Shown one piece after another: positions 1 through 7,619 of a DNA stretch of 26,664 nt; the stretch's first letter is position 1; every line of letters begins with the position of its first letter. Source of the stretch: DATGMB01 sp035293845 (GTDB lineage: Bacteria; Acidobacteriota; Terriglobia; Bryobacterales; Bryobacteraceae); the NCBI GenBank assembly GCA_035293845.1, contig DATGMB010000041.1, positions 1 to 26,664 on the forward strand, in the 5' to 3' direction. The notes below the pieces were generated by a model. The model saw only the letters and a list, made by a program, of their open reading frames with translations, did not search any database and was not told the origin of the DNA. A program made the position numbers and the translations under genes.

Positions 1-20
1 GGCCGGGCTGTCCGCCGCCG

Positions 21-1169
21 TTATAAATCCGTGGGCGCCGAGCCCAGCTTCACCCGCAACTGCATCTTCCGGCCGTCGCGATAGAGTGTCAAATCCATCC
101 AATCGCCGCCGCGCTTCCGGGCGAGGGCGCGCTGCAGGAAATTGTCGCCCTCTACGTGCTGGCCGTCGATGGCCACCAGATAATCGCCACCGATAAAGAT
201 CGGATAATTGCCCCAAAACACGCGGCGCGTGCCGCCGCGAATGCCGTATTCGGCCGCGGCCGAGCGCGGCTCGACGCGTTGCACCAGCAGCCCGCTTTCC
301 GCTGGCAGATTCAGCATCTCGGCCAGATCGCTGGTGATCGGCAAGGCGCTCAGGCCTAGGTATGGCTGCGAGACATGGCCGGTTTTGGCGACTTCGTCCA
401 GCATCGCCTTGGCGCGGTTGATGGGCAGCGCGAAGCCCAGCCCGATATTGCCCTGCGGGCCGTAGATCGCGGTGTTGATGCCGATGACGTTGCCGTGCGA
501 ATCGAGCAGCGGGCCGCCGCTGTTGCCGGGGTTGATGGCAGCGTCGGTCTGGATCATGCCCTCCAGGCTCTCGTCTTCCGTTTTGATCGAACGGTCGAGC
601 GAGCTCACGATTCCGGTAGTCAAGGTGCCGCCGAAGCCGAAAGGATTGCCGATGGCGAGCACCTTCTGCCCGACTGCCAGACCGTCGGAATCGCCGAGCC
701 GCAGCGCCGGAAGCTTGCGGCCGGCATCGATCTTGATCAGCGCCAGGTCGTCGCGGCGGTCGCGGGCCAGGATGCGCGCCTTGTAGGTCTTCTTATCGGC
801 CAGCGTGACGGTCAACTGGGCGCTGCCGCGGACCACATGGAAGTTGGTCAGAATCTCGCCATCGGGATTGACGATGAATCCCGAGCCGGCCCCTTCACCC
901 TGGTAGGTGCCCCAGAACCAGTCCTCCTGCACCACGATGGACGTGATGTTGACCGTGGCTTCGCGGGAGGCGCGGTAGATATCGATATTGTTCTGTTCAT
1001 CGGCGGTGTAGGTGCCGCCGGCCGCGGCCGCGGCTGGCTCGGCCCACAGCCGGCCGGCGCTGCGTACGGGCTGGAAGACGCGCGAGATATTCCAATGCGC
1101 CACCGAGGTGACGTACAAAAACGAGGCCGCCAGAACGGCGGCGCCCACAAACGGTCGCAGCACTCTCAT
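21..1169 (-). CDS. HtrA/DegP-type trypsin-like serine protease with PDZ domain
   Basis: This is a 382-residue periplasmic serine protease of the S1C (HtrA/DegP/DegS) family, which cleaves misfolded or regulatory envelope proteins. A hydrophobic stretch at about residues 6-24 is a signal peptide or N-terminal membrane anchor. The catalytic triad is visible: His111 in TNFHVV, Asp141 in RDDLAL and Ser217 in GNSGGP. A single C-terminal PDZ domain covers about residues 268-375. One PDZ plus an N-terminal anchor resembles DegS rather than two-PDZ DegP. Its ATG overlaps the coaE stop codon (ATGA), so translation is probably coupled to coaE. The PDZ holds a short extra stretch at about residues 312-327 (GGTRRVFWGNYPIFIGGDY region) that lengthens its carboxylate-binding side. 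The family call is secure; the substrate is unknown. Confidence 0.93.
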   Translation of the reverse strand: MRVLRPFVGAAVLAASFLYVTSVAHWNISRVFQPVRSAGRLWAEPAAAAAGGTYTADEQNNIDIYRASREATVNITSIVVQEDWFWGTYQGEGAGSGFIVNPDGEILTNFHVVRGSAQLTVTLADKKTYKARILARDRRDDLALIKIDAGRKLPALRLGDSDGLAVGQKVLAIGNPFGFGGTLTTGIVSSLDRSIKTEDESLEGMIQTDAAINPGNSGGPLLDSHGNVIGINTAIYGPQGNIGLGFALPINRAKAMLDEVAKTGHVSQPYLGLSALPITSDLAEMLNLPAESGLLVQRVEPRSAAAEYGIRGGTRRVFWGNYPIFIGGDYLVAIDGQHVEGDNFLQRALARKRGGDWMDLTLYRDGRKMQLRVKLGSAPTDL

Positions 1170-1771
1170 GATTCGATTCTCCGTAACGCCTCGTAAACCG
1201 CCCGGGTCTGGCGCAGCGTATCCTCTTTTTCACCCGATGTATCTATGACGAAATCAGCGAATTTTCGTTTCTCGGCGAGCGGCATCTGCCGCCGCAGCCG
1301 GGCCTCGATATCCGCCAGCACGGCCCCCTCGCGGCGGCTCGCGCGCTCCACCTGCTGTTCTGGGCGGCAGGTCACCAGGATGATGCGGTCGAAGCGCTTG
1401 TAGCTGCCGGTTTCGATCAGGATGGCGGCCTCCACCACGGCGATGCCGTGCGGCTGCCGCGCCGCGAATTCGGCGATGATCTGCTCTTCGCGTTTGACTA
1501 CCGGCGGGTGCACCAGCGCATTGAGGCGTTCGAGGCGCTCGGGCGCGCCGAAAACACGGGCCGCCAGGGCGCGGCGATCGATTTCGCCATTGGCCATCAC
1601 GATCTCCCCGCCAAATTCACGCACCACCGGGCCGTACGCCTCCCCGCCGGGGGCCAGCACTTCGTGGCCGAGTTCGTCGGCCCGCACCAGCAGGCACCCG
1701 TAGCCGGCCAGCGCCTCCCCCACGAAACTCTTGCCGGAGGCCAGGCCGCCGGTAAGTCCGACCTTCAGCAT
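1166..1771 (-). CDS. coaE: Dephospho-CoA kinase
   Basis: This 201-residue protein matches dephospho-CoA kinase, which phosphorylates the 3'-hydroxyl of dephospho-CoA with ATP in the last step of CoA synthesis in the cytoplasm. The start MLKVGLTGGLASGKS puts the P-loop at residues 5-15. The open frame continues upstream, but that part is only a shadow of folD. Later conserved parts are ADELGHEV (about 31-38), LNALVHPPV (about 83-91), and the lid and C-terminal segment ending in EALRRIES. Length is normal for the family. The start overlaps the folD stop region by 7 bases and the stop overlaps the protease start by 4, so the three genes are almost certainly co-transcribed. Confidence 0.95.
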   Translation of the reverse strand: MLKVGLTGGLASGKSFVGEALAGYGCLLVRADELGHEVLAPGGEAYGPVVREFGGEIVMANGEIDRRALAARVFGAPERLERLNALVHPPVVKREEQIIAEFAARQPHGIAVVEAAILIETGSYKRFDRIILVTCRPEQQVERASRREGAVLADIEARLRRQMPLAEKRKFADFVIDTSGEKEDTLRQTRAVYEALRRIES

Positions 1772-2685
1772 ACTCCTGTCCGGCGTTCGGCCGAAGCCAC
1801 GGTGTTGGCCATCAGCATGGCGATGGTGAGCGGCCCCACGCCTCCCGGGACCGGTGTGTAGGCGCCCGCCACGGCAGGGATCTCGATCGGATGCACGTCG
1901 CCCAGCAAAATGCTGCCCTTTTTCTCGAAAGCGGCCAGCTTCTCCGGCGCATCGCGGAAGAGGCGTTTCGCCAGCGCCGCGTCCTCGACGCGCGTGGTGC
2001 CGACGTCGATCACGGTAGCGCCCGGTTTGACGTATTGGCCCGTAATCATCGCCGGCCGGCCCAGGGCCGCGACCAGGAGATCGGCTTCGCGGCAAACCGC
2101 CGCGAGATCCGGCGTTTTCGAATGGCAGATCGTGACCGTGGCATGCTCGTGGAGCAGCAGCATGGCGACCGGCTTGCCCACGATGTCGCTGCGGCCCACC
2201 ACCACCGCGCGCCGGCCGGCGATCGGAACGCGGTATCGCTTCAAGAGCTCGATGATGCCGGCCGGCGTGCAGGCGCGCGGCCCGGGCAGTCCCGCCACGA
2301 GGTTGCCGACGTTGCAGGGATGAAAGCCGTCCACATCCTTGGCCGGCGCGATCGCCAGCAGGATGCGCTTGGCGTCGACCTGCGGCGGCAGGGGAAGCTG
2401 CACCAGGATGCCGTCTATATCGTGGCGCGCGTTGAGCTGTTCGACGATGGCCAGCAGTTCCTCGGTGGCGATCGTCTCCGGCGGCGTCAGCGATTCGGAA
2501 TAGATCCCGAGATCCTGGCACGCTTTGATCTTATTGCGGACGTAGATTTCGGACGCCGGATTGTGGCCTACGAGCACGACAGCCAACCCCGGCGGACGCC
2601 CGTGCGCGGCCACCCGCTCCACGCGCGGCTTCAACTCGGCCTTAATCTCGTCCCGAACGCGGTTGCCGTCCAGCAATAGCGCCAT
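1765..2685 (-). CDS. folD: Bifunctional methylenetetrahydrofolate dehydrogenase / methenyltetrahydrofolate cyclohydrolase
   Basis: FolD interconverts 5,10-methylene-THF, 5,10-methenyl-THF and 10-formyl-THF with NADP+ in the cytoplasm, supplying one-carbon units for purine and methionine synthesis. The 306-residue protein has the family signatures: Tyr48 and catalytic Lys52 in YVRNKIKAC, Gln96 in VQLPLP, Asp119 in KDVDGFHP, the PGPRACTP segment (about 135-141), and the nucleotide-binding VVVGRSDIVGKP (about 161-172). The C-terminal PGGVGPLTIAMLMANT signature is at about 280-295. It is slightly longer than usual because of a short tail. It is the first gene of the folD-coaE-protease operon. A weak TATCAT -10-like element lies in the short sequence just upstream of the start. 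Confidence 0.96.
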   Translation of the reverse strand: MALLLDGNRVRDEIKAELKPRVERVAAHGRPPGLAVVLVGHNPASEIYVRNKIKACQDLGIYSESLTPPETIATEELLAIVEQLNARHDIDGILVQLPLPPQVDAKRILLAIAPAKDVDGFHPCNVGNLVAGLPGPRACTPAGIIELLKRYRVPIAGRRAVVVGRSDIVGKPVAMLLLHEHATVTICHSKTPDLAAVCREADLLVAALGRPAMITGQYVKPGATVIDVGTTRVEDAALAKRLFRDAPEKLAAFEKKGSILLGDVHPIEIPAVAGAYTPVPGGVGPLTIAMLMANTVASAERRTGVC

Positions 2686-2788
2686 GTATCTTCATGATAA
2701 CGTGGCGCGGGCCGTTTTCTGGCGAGCAGGCGAGTCGCATGGCTGCTGCCGCGGGATGATCCCGTTGGCGATGCGTGGCACTACAACG

Positions 2789-3160
2789 TGGTGGCGCGGC
2801 TTGACCGGGCCGGGCAGCCGCTGGCTGCTCCGCAGGGACTGAGTATTGGCGCGATAGGTGGCGCTATAACGTCGCGCGGGGCGAGAGCTCAGCCGGGCCG
2901 ACTGGCCGCCGCTGCTCCGGCGGGAGCTTCGGTATCGCGGCCGGTGGCGCTGCCGGGTGGCGCGAGGCGAGGGCCCAGCCGGGCTGGCAGGTTGCGGCTG
3001 CTGCACCGGGGCTTCGGTATCGCGGTCGTGGCGCTGTCACCGGACGGCGGGAGATGCCCAGTAAGGCGGACAGGCCGCGGCTGCTGCGACCGGGCTCCGT
3101 CAAGTGGCGCGGGCCGAGAGCTCAGCCGATTCGGACCGGCTCCGGCCCGCTCCGCTGCGA
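2789..3160. repeat. Degenerate tandem repeat of about 85 bp, 4-5 units
   Basis: The spacer between folD and the next gene is made of imperfect repeats that begin with GTGGCGC. Unit starts are near 2789, 2857, 2943, 3028 and 3104. The best conserved parts are GCTTCGGTATCGCGG at 2926-2940 and again at 3011-3025 (85 bp apart), and CGAGAGCTCAGCCG at 2882-2895 and 3115-3128. The latter has a diverged copy (CGAGGGCCCAGCCG) at 2967-2980. A GCGGCTGCTGC element also recurs at 2995-3005 and 3078-3088. The period is not a multiple of three and no frame stays convincingly coding across units. I do not recognise the family. It could be a decayed repeat-protein gene or a non-coding repeat array. Confidence 0.6.
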
Positions 3161-3161
3161 G

Positions 3162-3593
3162 CTACGCTTTGGCACGCTGCGTGGCGCTGGCCGGGACCAT
3201 TTCATAGGTCGCCGACCGCGTGTTGCCCTGCGCGTCCAGCTCGAACTGGAACACGCCGGCAACGCCGTTCAGCCGGATAAACTTCTGCGAGGACGTCGTA
3301 TAGCTGATGGTCCCGCAGTAATTCACGGCCCCGCCTTCGGCGAAACGCCCCACGCCAGTGCCTTTCCAGGTGACGATCTGGCCGTCCGGCGTGGCGAAGA
3401 CGCCCTCGCCTTCGCCCTCCAGGCTGCCATCGGGCTTATTCGTGGCGGTATAGGTGATGAGGTTGGTGCCCTGGATTCCAATGAGCGTCGTGGTTTCTTC
3501 AACCGACGCTTCGATCTTCAATTGCGGCTCCGTCGCGATGACGCGCCGGCCGGTGCGTTTGCCTCTTCCTTCTGCAATTTGCGGACCGAGCAT
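3162..3593 (-). CDS. Conserved hypothetical protein (beta-rich, 143 aa)
   Basis: This is a 143-residue protein beginning MLGPQIAEGRGKRTGRRV. The start is fixed by an AGGAG ribosome-binding site 7 bases upstream (3601-3605 on the plus strand); the longer frame that opens at 3668 has no such site. The sequence is rich in Thr, Gly and Val, with motifs such as PDGSLEGEGEGVFATPDGQ, VGRFAEGGAVNY and LNGVAGVFQFELDAQGN. It reminds me of a widespread hypothetical family (also in cyanobacteria) starting MLGPQIGE and probably folding as a small beta barrel; that recollection is not a search result. No signal peptide or membrane segment is seen. Function unknown. Confidence 0.8.
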   Translation of the reverse strand: MLGPQIAEGRGKRTGRRVIATEPQLKIEASVEETTTLIGIQGTNLITYTATNKPDGSLEGEGEGVFATPDGQIVTWKGTGVGRFAEGGAVNYCGTISYTTSSQKFIRLNGVAGVFQFELDAQGNTRSATYEMVPASATQRAKA

Positions 3594-3742
3594 GGTGCCG
3601 CTCCTTTCTGGTTGTCCGGATCGAAATCCGGCTGGCACGATGCTATGCGGACCGTCCGCCCGTTGCAATCGGACAATTGGATGCGGACGTTGGGGAAGGA
3701 ACGCTCGGCGATGCGGGCGACGGCTTGCGCGTCATCCAGTCC
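3594..3742 (-). other. Out-of-frame coding-like continuation of the upstream hypothetical gene
   Basis: Directly after the stop of the 115-residue gene, the frame shifted by one base reads GLDDAQAVARIAERSFPNVR and on through SDCNGRTVRIASCQPDFDPD. It has balanced amino-acid composition and mostly G or C at the third codon position. It lacks its own convincing start codon and runs on into the next gene until a stop at 3518. It looks like the displaced C-terminal part of the upstream gene, separated by a one-base insertion (or equivalent) in the GC-rich stretch near 3743-3765. A chance open frame is not excluded. Confidence 0.35.
3601..3605 (-). promoter_or_regulatory. Ribosome-binding site fixing the start at 3593
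   Basis: On the minus strand, AGGAG sits 7 bases before the ATG at 3593. It supports the 143-residue form over an upstream in-frame start at 3668. Confidence 0.7.
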
Positions 3743-4079
3743 GGCGCCTGCGCCCGCGCGCTTCGGAAGCGAGCGGCCGCCGGGTCTCGACCTGAGCGCG
3801 CAAGGACTCCGCGATGGCGTGCGCATCGCCGGCCTGGAGCTGCGCCTCCAGCTCGGCCGCGATGCCCAGGAATTTGCGGTAGCGCGGCTCCCAGATGCGC
3901 AGGAACGGGCGCGGGTCGAGCCGTCCGGCCACGGGGCCGCGGCGGTACAGGCGCTCTTCAAAAGCCTGACTGACGAGGTTCTTTTCCAGCCGCTCGCGGC
4001 AGGCGTCCTTCAGAATGCCGGCGAGCCACAGCAGTTCCTGCCTGTCCAGTCGGGCCAGTGGATTCTTGGGGTCGAACAT
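3732..4079 (-). CDS. Hypothetical protein, 115 aa, possibly frameshifted at its 3' end
   Basis: I do not recognise this protein. It starts MFDPKNPLARLDRQELLWLA and is mostly helical and charged, with no signal peptide or membrane segment. The last dozen residues are an Arg-rich run (SEARGRRRRTG) that looks unnatural. A good coding-like reading continues in the next frame (see the separate entry at 3594-3742), so the native protein may be about 40-60 residues longer. There is no clear Shine-Dalgarno sequence. An AT-rich TATATTCCTAT lies about 10 bases before the ATG and could be a -10 element giving a very short leader. The gene lies 36 bp after the CRTAC1 gene on the same strand. Confidence 0.6.
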   Translation of the reverse strand: MFDPKNPLARLDRQELLWLAGILKDACRERLEKNLVSQAFEERLYRRGPVAGRLDPRPFLRIWEPRYRKFLGIAAELEAQLQAGDAHAIAESLRAQVETRRPLASEARGRRRRTG

Positions 4080-4115
4080 GGGGGCAGATAGGAATATAAC
4101 ATGCGAAGGCCCGCG

Positions 4116-5876
4116 TTAATGACGCATTTTGTCTGCGCGCACGATGCCCGCGCCCTCCCGGATTACGACCAGCCGATCCGCCGCGACGCCCGCCACCTTT
4201 TCGACGCCGCCGTTCGGCCAGCGGATTTCGAGATCGGCGGCCGTCGCGGCCCCCAGCCCGAAGTGCAGGCGGCGGTCGCTCGCCGAAAGATATCCGCTCT
4301 GCGCCAGCACCGCCTGCGCCTGCCGCCGATCGCCGTAGCTTGCCACCACCGTCGCGCCGATCGCCGAGCGGTTCGACTTCGTGCCCTCCAGCAGCACTTT
4401 CAACCAATGGCCGGAGCCTCGCAGATCATTGCGCAGCAGCGAGGGCGGCTCGTTCATGTTCATGATCAGGATGTCGAGGTCGCCGTCGTTATCGAAATCG
4501 CCGAAAGCGACGCCACGGCTCGAGTGCGGCTCGGCGATGCCCGGCCCGGCCTCCTCCAGCAGTTCTTCGAACTTGCCGGCGCCGAGATTGCGAAAGACCA
4601 CGCACGGCGTCTTGTACGGGACCTCGGGCAGCTTGTGCTCGACTTCCGGATAGACCATGCCGGTGGCGTAGAACAGATCGGGCAGGCCGTCGTTATCCAG
4701 GTCCACAATGCCGGCGCCCCAGCCGACGAACCGCGTCTCGACGCCCAGCCCGGCGCGGCGCGTCACATCCAGAAACACGCCCTTGCCGTTGTTGCGGTAG
4801 AGCACGGGCAGATCGTCCTGGAAGTGGGTCTTGAGAATGTCGAGGTAACCGTCGGTGTTGTAGTCGCCGATGCCCAGCCCCATGCCCGCCTGCAGTTCGC
4901 CATCCTCGCCCAGTGAGACGCCGCTTTCGAGACCGCATTCGGTGAACGTGCCGTCGCGGTTGTTGCGGAGCAGCAGGCTGGGGGAAAGGTCGCAGGCCAC
5001 GTAGAGGTCGCACCAGCCGTCGCCATCGAAATCGGCCGCGGCGGCGGTGAGCGCGTAGCCCGGCTTCACCGCCAGGATGCCGGATTTTTCGCTGACATCG
5101 GTAAAGGTTCCGTCGCCGTTATTGCGGTACAGCCGGCAGGGATCCTGCGGCATTCCGGGCGGACGGCAATAGACTGGCACATCGCGATAGTTGCAGGCGG
5201 GGTCCTGTCCGCGCGCGGGCATCCTGGCTTGGTCGAACACCATGTAGTGCGCGACGAACAGGTCGAGCCGGCCGTCGCGGTCGTAATCGATCCACGTGCA
5301 GCCGCTGCCGTAGCGGACGCCAGGGTGCAGCAGGCCGGCGCGTTCGGTCACATCGGTGAAGGTGCCGTCGCCGTTGTTGTGGAACAGCAGGTTCTGGCCC
5401 CAGCAGGTGATGAAAAGATCGTCGAAGCCGTCGTTATCGTAATCCCCGACGGTGATGCCGGTGGCCCACACGGAGCGGCCCAGGCCGGATTTTTCGGTGA
5501 CATCGGTGAACGTGCCGTCGCGATGGTTGCGGTAGAGCCGGATCGTCGCGCCCGGCGGCGTGTTCTGCCAGCGCCGGCCGGTGAGCAGAACGATATCCTG
5601 CCAGCCGTCGTTGTCATAATCGATGAAGGCGACGCCGCAGCCCATCGAATCCACGATGTAGTCGTTGACCTCCGCGCCGCCATAGATGACCGGCGCGCGC
5701 AGGCCGGCGGCGGCAGCTACGTTCACGAATTGGGCATTGAAGGGCAGCCCGGAGGGTTTGCCGCGCGGCATGGGACGCTCGTGGCGCGAACCCATTCCGA
5801 GGTTCTGGGCTCCGGCCCGGCGCCCGCCCGAGCCGAGCGCCAGAGCCCCCATCGCCAGAAGGTCCCTACGGGTCAT
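4116..5876 (-). CDS. CRTAC1 family protein (FG-GAP/VCBS repeats plus ASPIC/UnbV domain)
   Basis: This 586-residue exported protein has an N-terminal twin-arginine-type signal (MTRRDLLAMGALALGSGGRRAGAQ region). It is followed by a beta-propeller of FG-GAP/VCBS repeats. Seven Ca-binding DxDxDG-type loops are readable: DYDNDGWQD, DYDNDGFDD, DYDRDGRLD, DFDGDGWCD, DYNTDGYLD, DLDNDGLPD and DFDNDGDLD. Most are followed by an LxRNxGxGxFxDVT strand. The C-terminal 90 or so residues (GSGHWLKVLLEGTKSNRSAIG onward) form an ASPIC/UnbV domain. Such proteins are common in Acidobacteriota and Planctomycetota. Their role is unsettled: extracellular binding or adhesion is inferred from the propeller. The open frame extends far upstream, but that part is antisense to the M28 peptidase, so ATG 5876 is chosen. 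Confidence 0.9.
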   Translation of the reverse strand: MTRRDLLAMGALALGSGGRRAGAQNLGMGSRHERPMPRGKPSGLPFNAQFVNVAAAAGLRAPVIYGGAEVNDYIVDSMGCGVAFIDYDNDGWQDIVLLTGRRWQNTPPGATIRLYRNHRDGTFTDVTEKSGLGRSVWATGITVGDYDNDGFDDLFITCWGQNLLFHNNGDGTFTDVTERAGLLHPGVRYGSGCTWIDYDRDGRLDLFVAHYMVFDQARMPARGQDPACNYRDVPVYCRPPGMPQDPCRLYRNNGDGTFTDVSEKSGILAVKPGYALTAAAADFDGDGWCDLYVACDLSPSLLLRNNRDGTFTECGLESGVSLGEDGELQAGMGLGIGDYNTDGYLDILKTHFQDDLPVLYRNNGKGVFLDVTRRAGLGVETRFVGWGAGIVDLDNDGLPDLFYATGMVYPEVEHKLPEVPYKTPCVVFRNLGAGKFEELLEEAGPGIAEPHSSRGVAFGDFDNDGDLDILIMNMNEPPSLLRNDLRGSGHWLKVLLEGTKSNRSAIGATVVASYGDRRQAQAVLAQSGYLSASDRRLHFGLGAATAADLEIRWPNGGVEKVAGVAADRLVVIREGAGIVRADKMRH

Positions 5877-5945
5877 GAGTTTCAGGATAACGCCGCGCCG
5901 GAAGCGGCTTGGGCCCGCGCGGGGAATCGTGTTACTCTCGCCGCT

Positions 5946-7586
5946 ATGCGCAAGAATCTGATGGCCGGGCTCGCTGCCGCGTCCGGCCTCTGCCTGCTTC
6001 TGGCGGCCGACGGGCCGGAGAAGATCGACCTCGCGGTATTGCACCGCATCAAAGCCGAAGCATTCGGGACCAATTCCAAGGTGATGGACACGTCGTTCTA
6101 TTTGACGGATGTCCACGGTCCGCGGCTCACCGGCTCGCCGCAGGCCAAGGCCGCGGGGGAATGGGCGGTGAAGCGGCTGCAGGAATGGGGCCTCTCGAAC
6201 GTGAAGATGGAGGCCTGGGGTCCGTTCGGGCGCGGCTGGAGTTGCACGCATTTCGCGGCGGAGATGAAGGAGCCCGAGTTTCAGCCGCTGATCGGATTCG
6301 CGCAGCCGTGGTCGCCGGGCACCGATGGGCCGGTGAGCGGGCAGGCCATGATGGCGGTCATAACCGGGCCCGACGATCTCGAAAAGTTTAAGGGCAAGTT
6401 GAAGGGGAAGATCGTCCTGACGGCGGCGCCGCACCCATCGGAAATGGTGACCAGCCCGTATGCGCATCGCCTGACGGATGCCGAGCTTGCTGAGGCTGCC
6501 GAGGCGCCGGAGCCAACCGGCGGCAATCCGGCGGCGCTGCCGCTCGGCTTCTTCCGCCCCACGTCCGGCGCTCCGGCCGCAGCGGGCGGACGCGGAGGAC
6601 GCGGCGCTGCCGGAGGACGCGGCGGGGCGGCCGGCCGCGGCTTCCGCTCGCAACTGAACCAGTTCCTGAAGGATGAGGGCGTGCTGGTCGTCCTGACGCC
6701 CGGCAACGGGCCGGACGGCGGCACGGTGATGGGCTCGGCCGCCGGTTCGCAGGACCCGTCCCAACCGCTGCCGCCGCCGTCCGTGATCGTCACCAACGAG
6801 CATTACAACCGGATCGCCCGGCTGCTGGAGAAGAACATCCCGGTCACGCTGGCGTTCGACATTCAGGCGAAGTTCACCGAGCCGGCGGATTCCTTCAACA
6901 TCACGGCGGAAATCCCCGGCACCGACCCCAATCCTGGTCTGGTCATGCTCGGCGGCCATTTCGATTCCTGGACCGGAGGCACGGGCGCGACCGACAACGC
7001 GGCGGGTTCGGCGGTCGCCATGGAAGCCATCCGCATCCTCAAGACTCTCGACCTCAAAATGCGGCGCACCGTGCGGCTGGCGCTATGGACCGGCGAAGAG
7101 CAGGGGATTCTGGGCTCGCGGGCTTACGTGAAGGAGCATTTCGCCGATCCCGCGGATATGAAGCTCAAGCCGGAGCACGCGAAGCTTTCCGCGTATTACA
7201 ACCTGGACAACGGCAGCGGCAAGATCCGGGGCGTCTATATTCAGGACAACGACGAAGTGCGGCCGATATTCGAGGCGTGGATGGCGCCCCTCAAGGACCT
7301 CGGAGCGGCCACGCTGACCATCCGGAATACCGGCAGCACGGACCACATGTCGTTCGATGCGGTCGGGCTGCCCGGCTTCCAGTTCATCCAGGACCCGCTC
7401 GAATACGGCACGCGCACGCACCATTCCAACATGGACGTCTACGACCGGCTGCAGGGGGACGACATGGAGCAAGCGTCGGCGATCATGGCATGGTTCGTCT
7501 ACAACACGGCGGCGCGACCGGAAATGCTGCCTCGGAAGCCGCTGCCGAAGCCGCGTCCGGAGGGTGCGGGGCGGGGCGGGCGGTAG
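5946..7586 (+). CDS. Secreted M28 family zinc metallopeptidase with PA-type insert
   Basis: This 546-residue exported aminopeptidase-like enzyme has a signal peptide (residues 1-21, MRKNLMAGLAAASGLCLLLA). The M28 catalytic residues are visible: His338 in GGHFDSW, bridging Asp350 in TDNAAGS, catalytic and ligand Glu384/385 in TGEEQG, Asp421 in NLDNGSG, and His492 or 493 in RTHHSNMD. Together they would bind two zinc ions. A protease-associated-like region (about 125-305) precedes the catalytic part. It is interrupted by an Ala/Gly/Arg-rich, probably disordered run at about 208-233, and a similar GAGRGGR motif ends the protein. It is expected to remove N-terminal residues from peptides in the periplasm or outside the cell. 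It is divergent from the CRTAC1 gene across about 70 bp. Confidence 0.94.
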   Translation: MRKNLMAGLAAASGLCLLLAADGPEKIDLAVLHRIKAEAFGTNSKVMDTSFYLTDVHGPRLTGSPQAKAAGEWAVKRLQEWGLSNVKMEAWGPFGRGWSCTHFAAEMKEPEFQPLIGFAQPWSPGTDGPVSGQAMMAVITGPDDLEKFKGKLKGKIVLTAAPHPSEMVTSPYAHRLTDAELAEAAEAPEPTGGNPAALPLGFFRPTSGAPAAAGGRGGRGAAGGRGGAAGRGFRSQLNQFLKDEGVLVVLTPGNGPDGGTVMGSAAGSQDPSQPLPPPSVIVTNEHYNRIARLLEKNIPVTLAFDIQAKFTEPADSFNITAEIPGTDPNPGLVMLGGHFDSWTGGTGATDNAAGSAVAMEAIRILKTLDLKMRRTVRLALWTGEEQGILGSRAYVKEHFADPADMKLKPEHAKLSAYYNLDNGSGKIRGVYIQDNDEVRPIFEAWMAPLKDLGAATLTIRNTGSTDHMSFDAVGLPGFQFIQDPLEYGTRTHHSNMDVYDRLQGDDMEQASAIMAWFVYNTAARPEMLPRKPLPKPRPEGAGRGGR

Positions 7587-7598
7587 GGATCAGGCACG

Positions 7599-7619
7599 GG
7601 GCAGGCGAGGCGCCTGCCC
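7599..7619. terminator. GC-rich hairpin between convergent genes
   Basis: A perfect 9-bp stem (GGGCAGGCG / CGCCTGCCC) with a 3-base loop lies just after the M28 stop. It reaches the stop codon of the convergent small membrane protein gene. No T-tract follows, so the terminator role is inferred from position. Confidence 0.4.

Noticed and set aside
1772..2521. Upstream extension of the coaE frame
   Set aside because: It lies within folD in another frame. The P-loop-containing start at 1771 gives the normal CoaE length.
2789..3160. CRISPR array
   Set aside because: Repeat copies are diverged, about 85 bp long and contiguous, with no spacer/repeat alternation and no cas genes nearby.
3054..4091. 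Plus-strand frame of 345 codons over the small hypothetical genes
   Set aside because: Composition is typical of a shadow frame. The minus strand has a ribosome-binding site and a recognisable conserved protein.
5229..5945. Upstream extension of the M28 peptidase frame
   Set aside because: This part is antisense to the CRTAC1 gene. A proper signal peptide starts at ATG 5946, so the extension is not used.
5877..6959. Upstream extension of the CRTAC1 frame
   Set aside because: It is antisense to the M28 peptidase, and the twin-arginine signal starts at ATG 5876.
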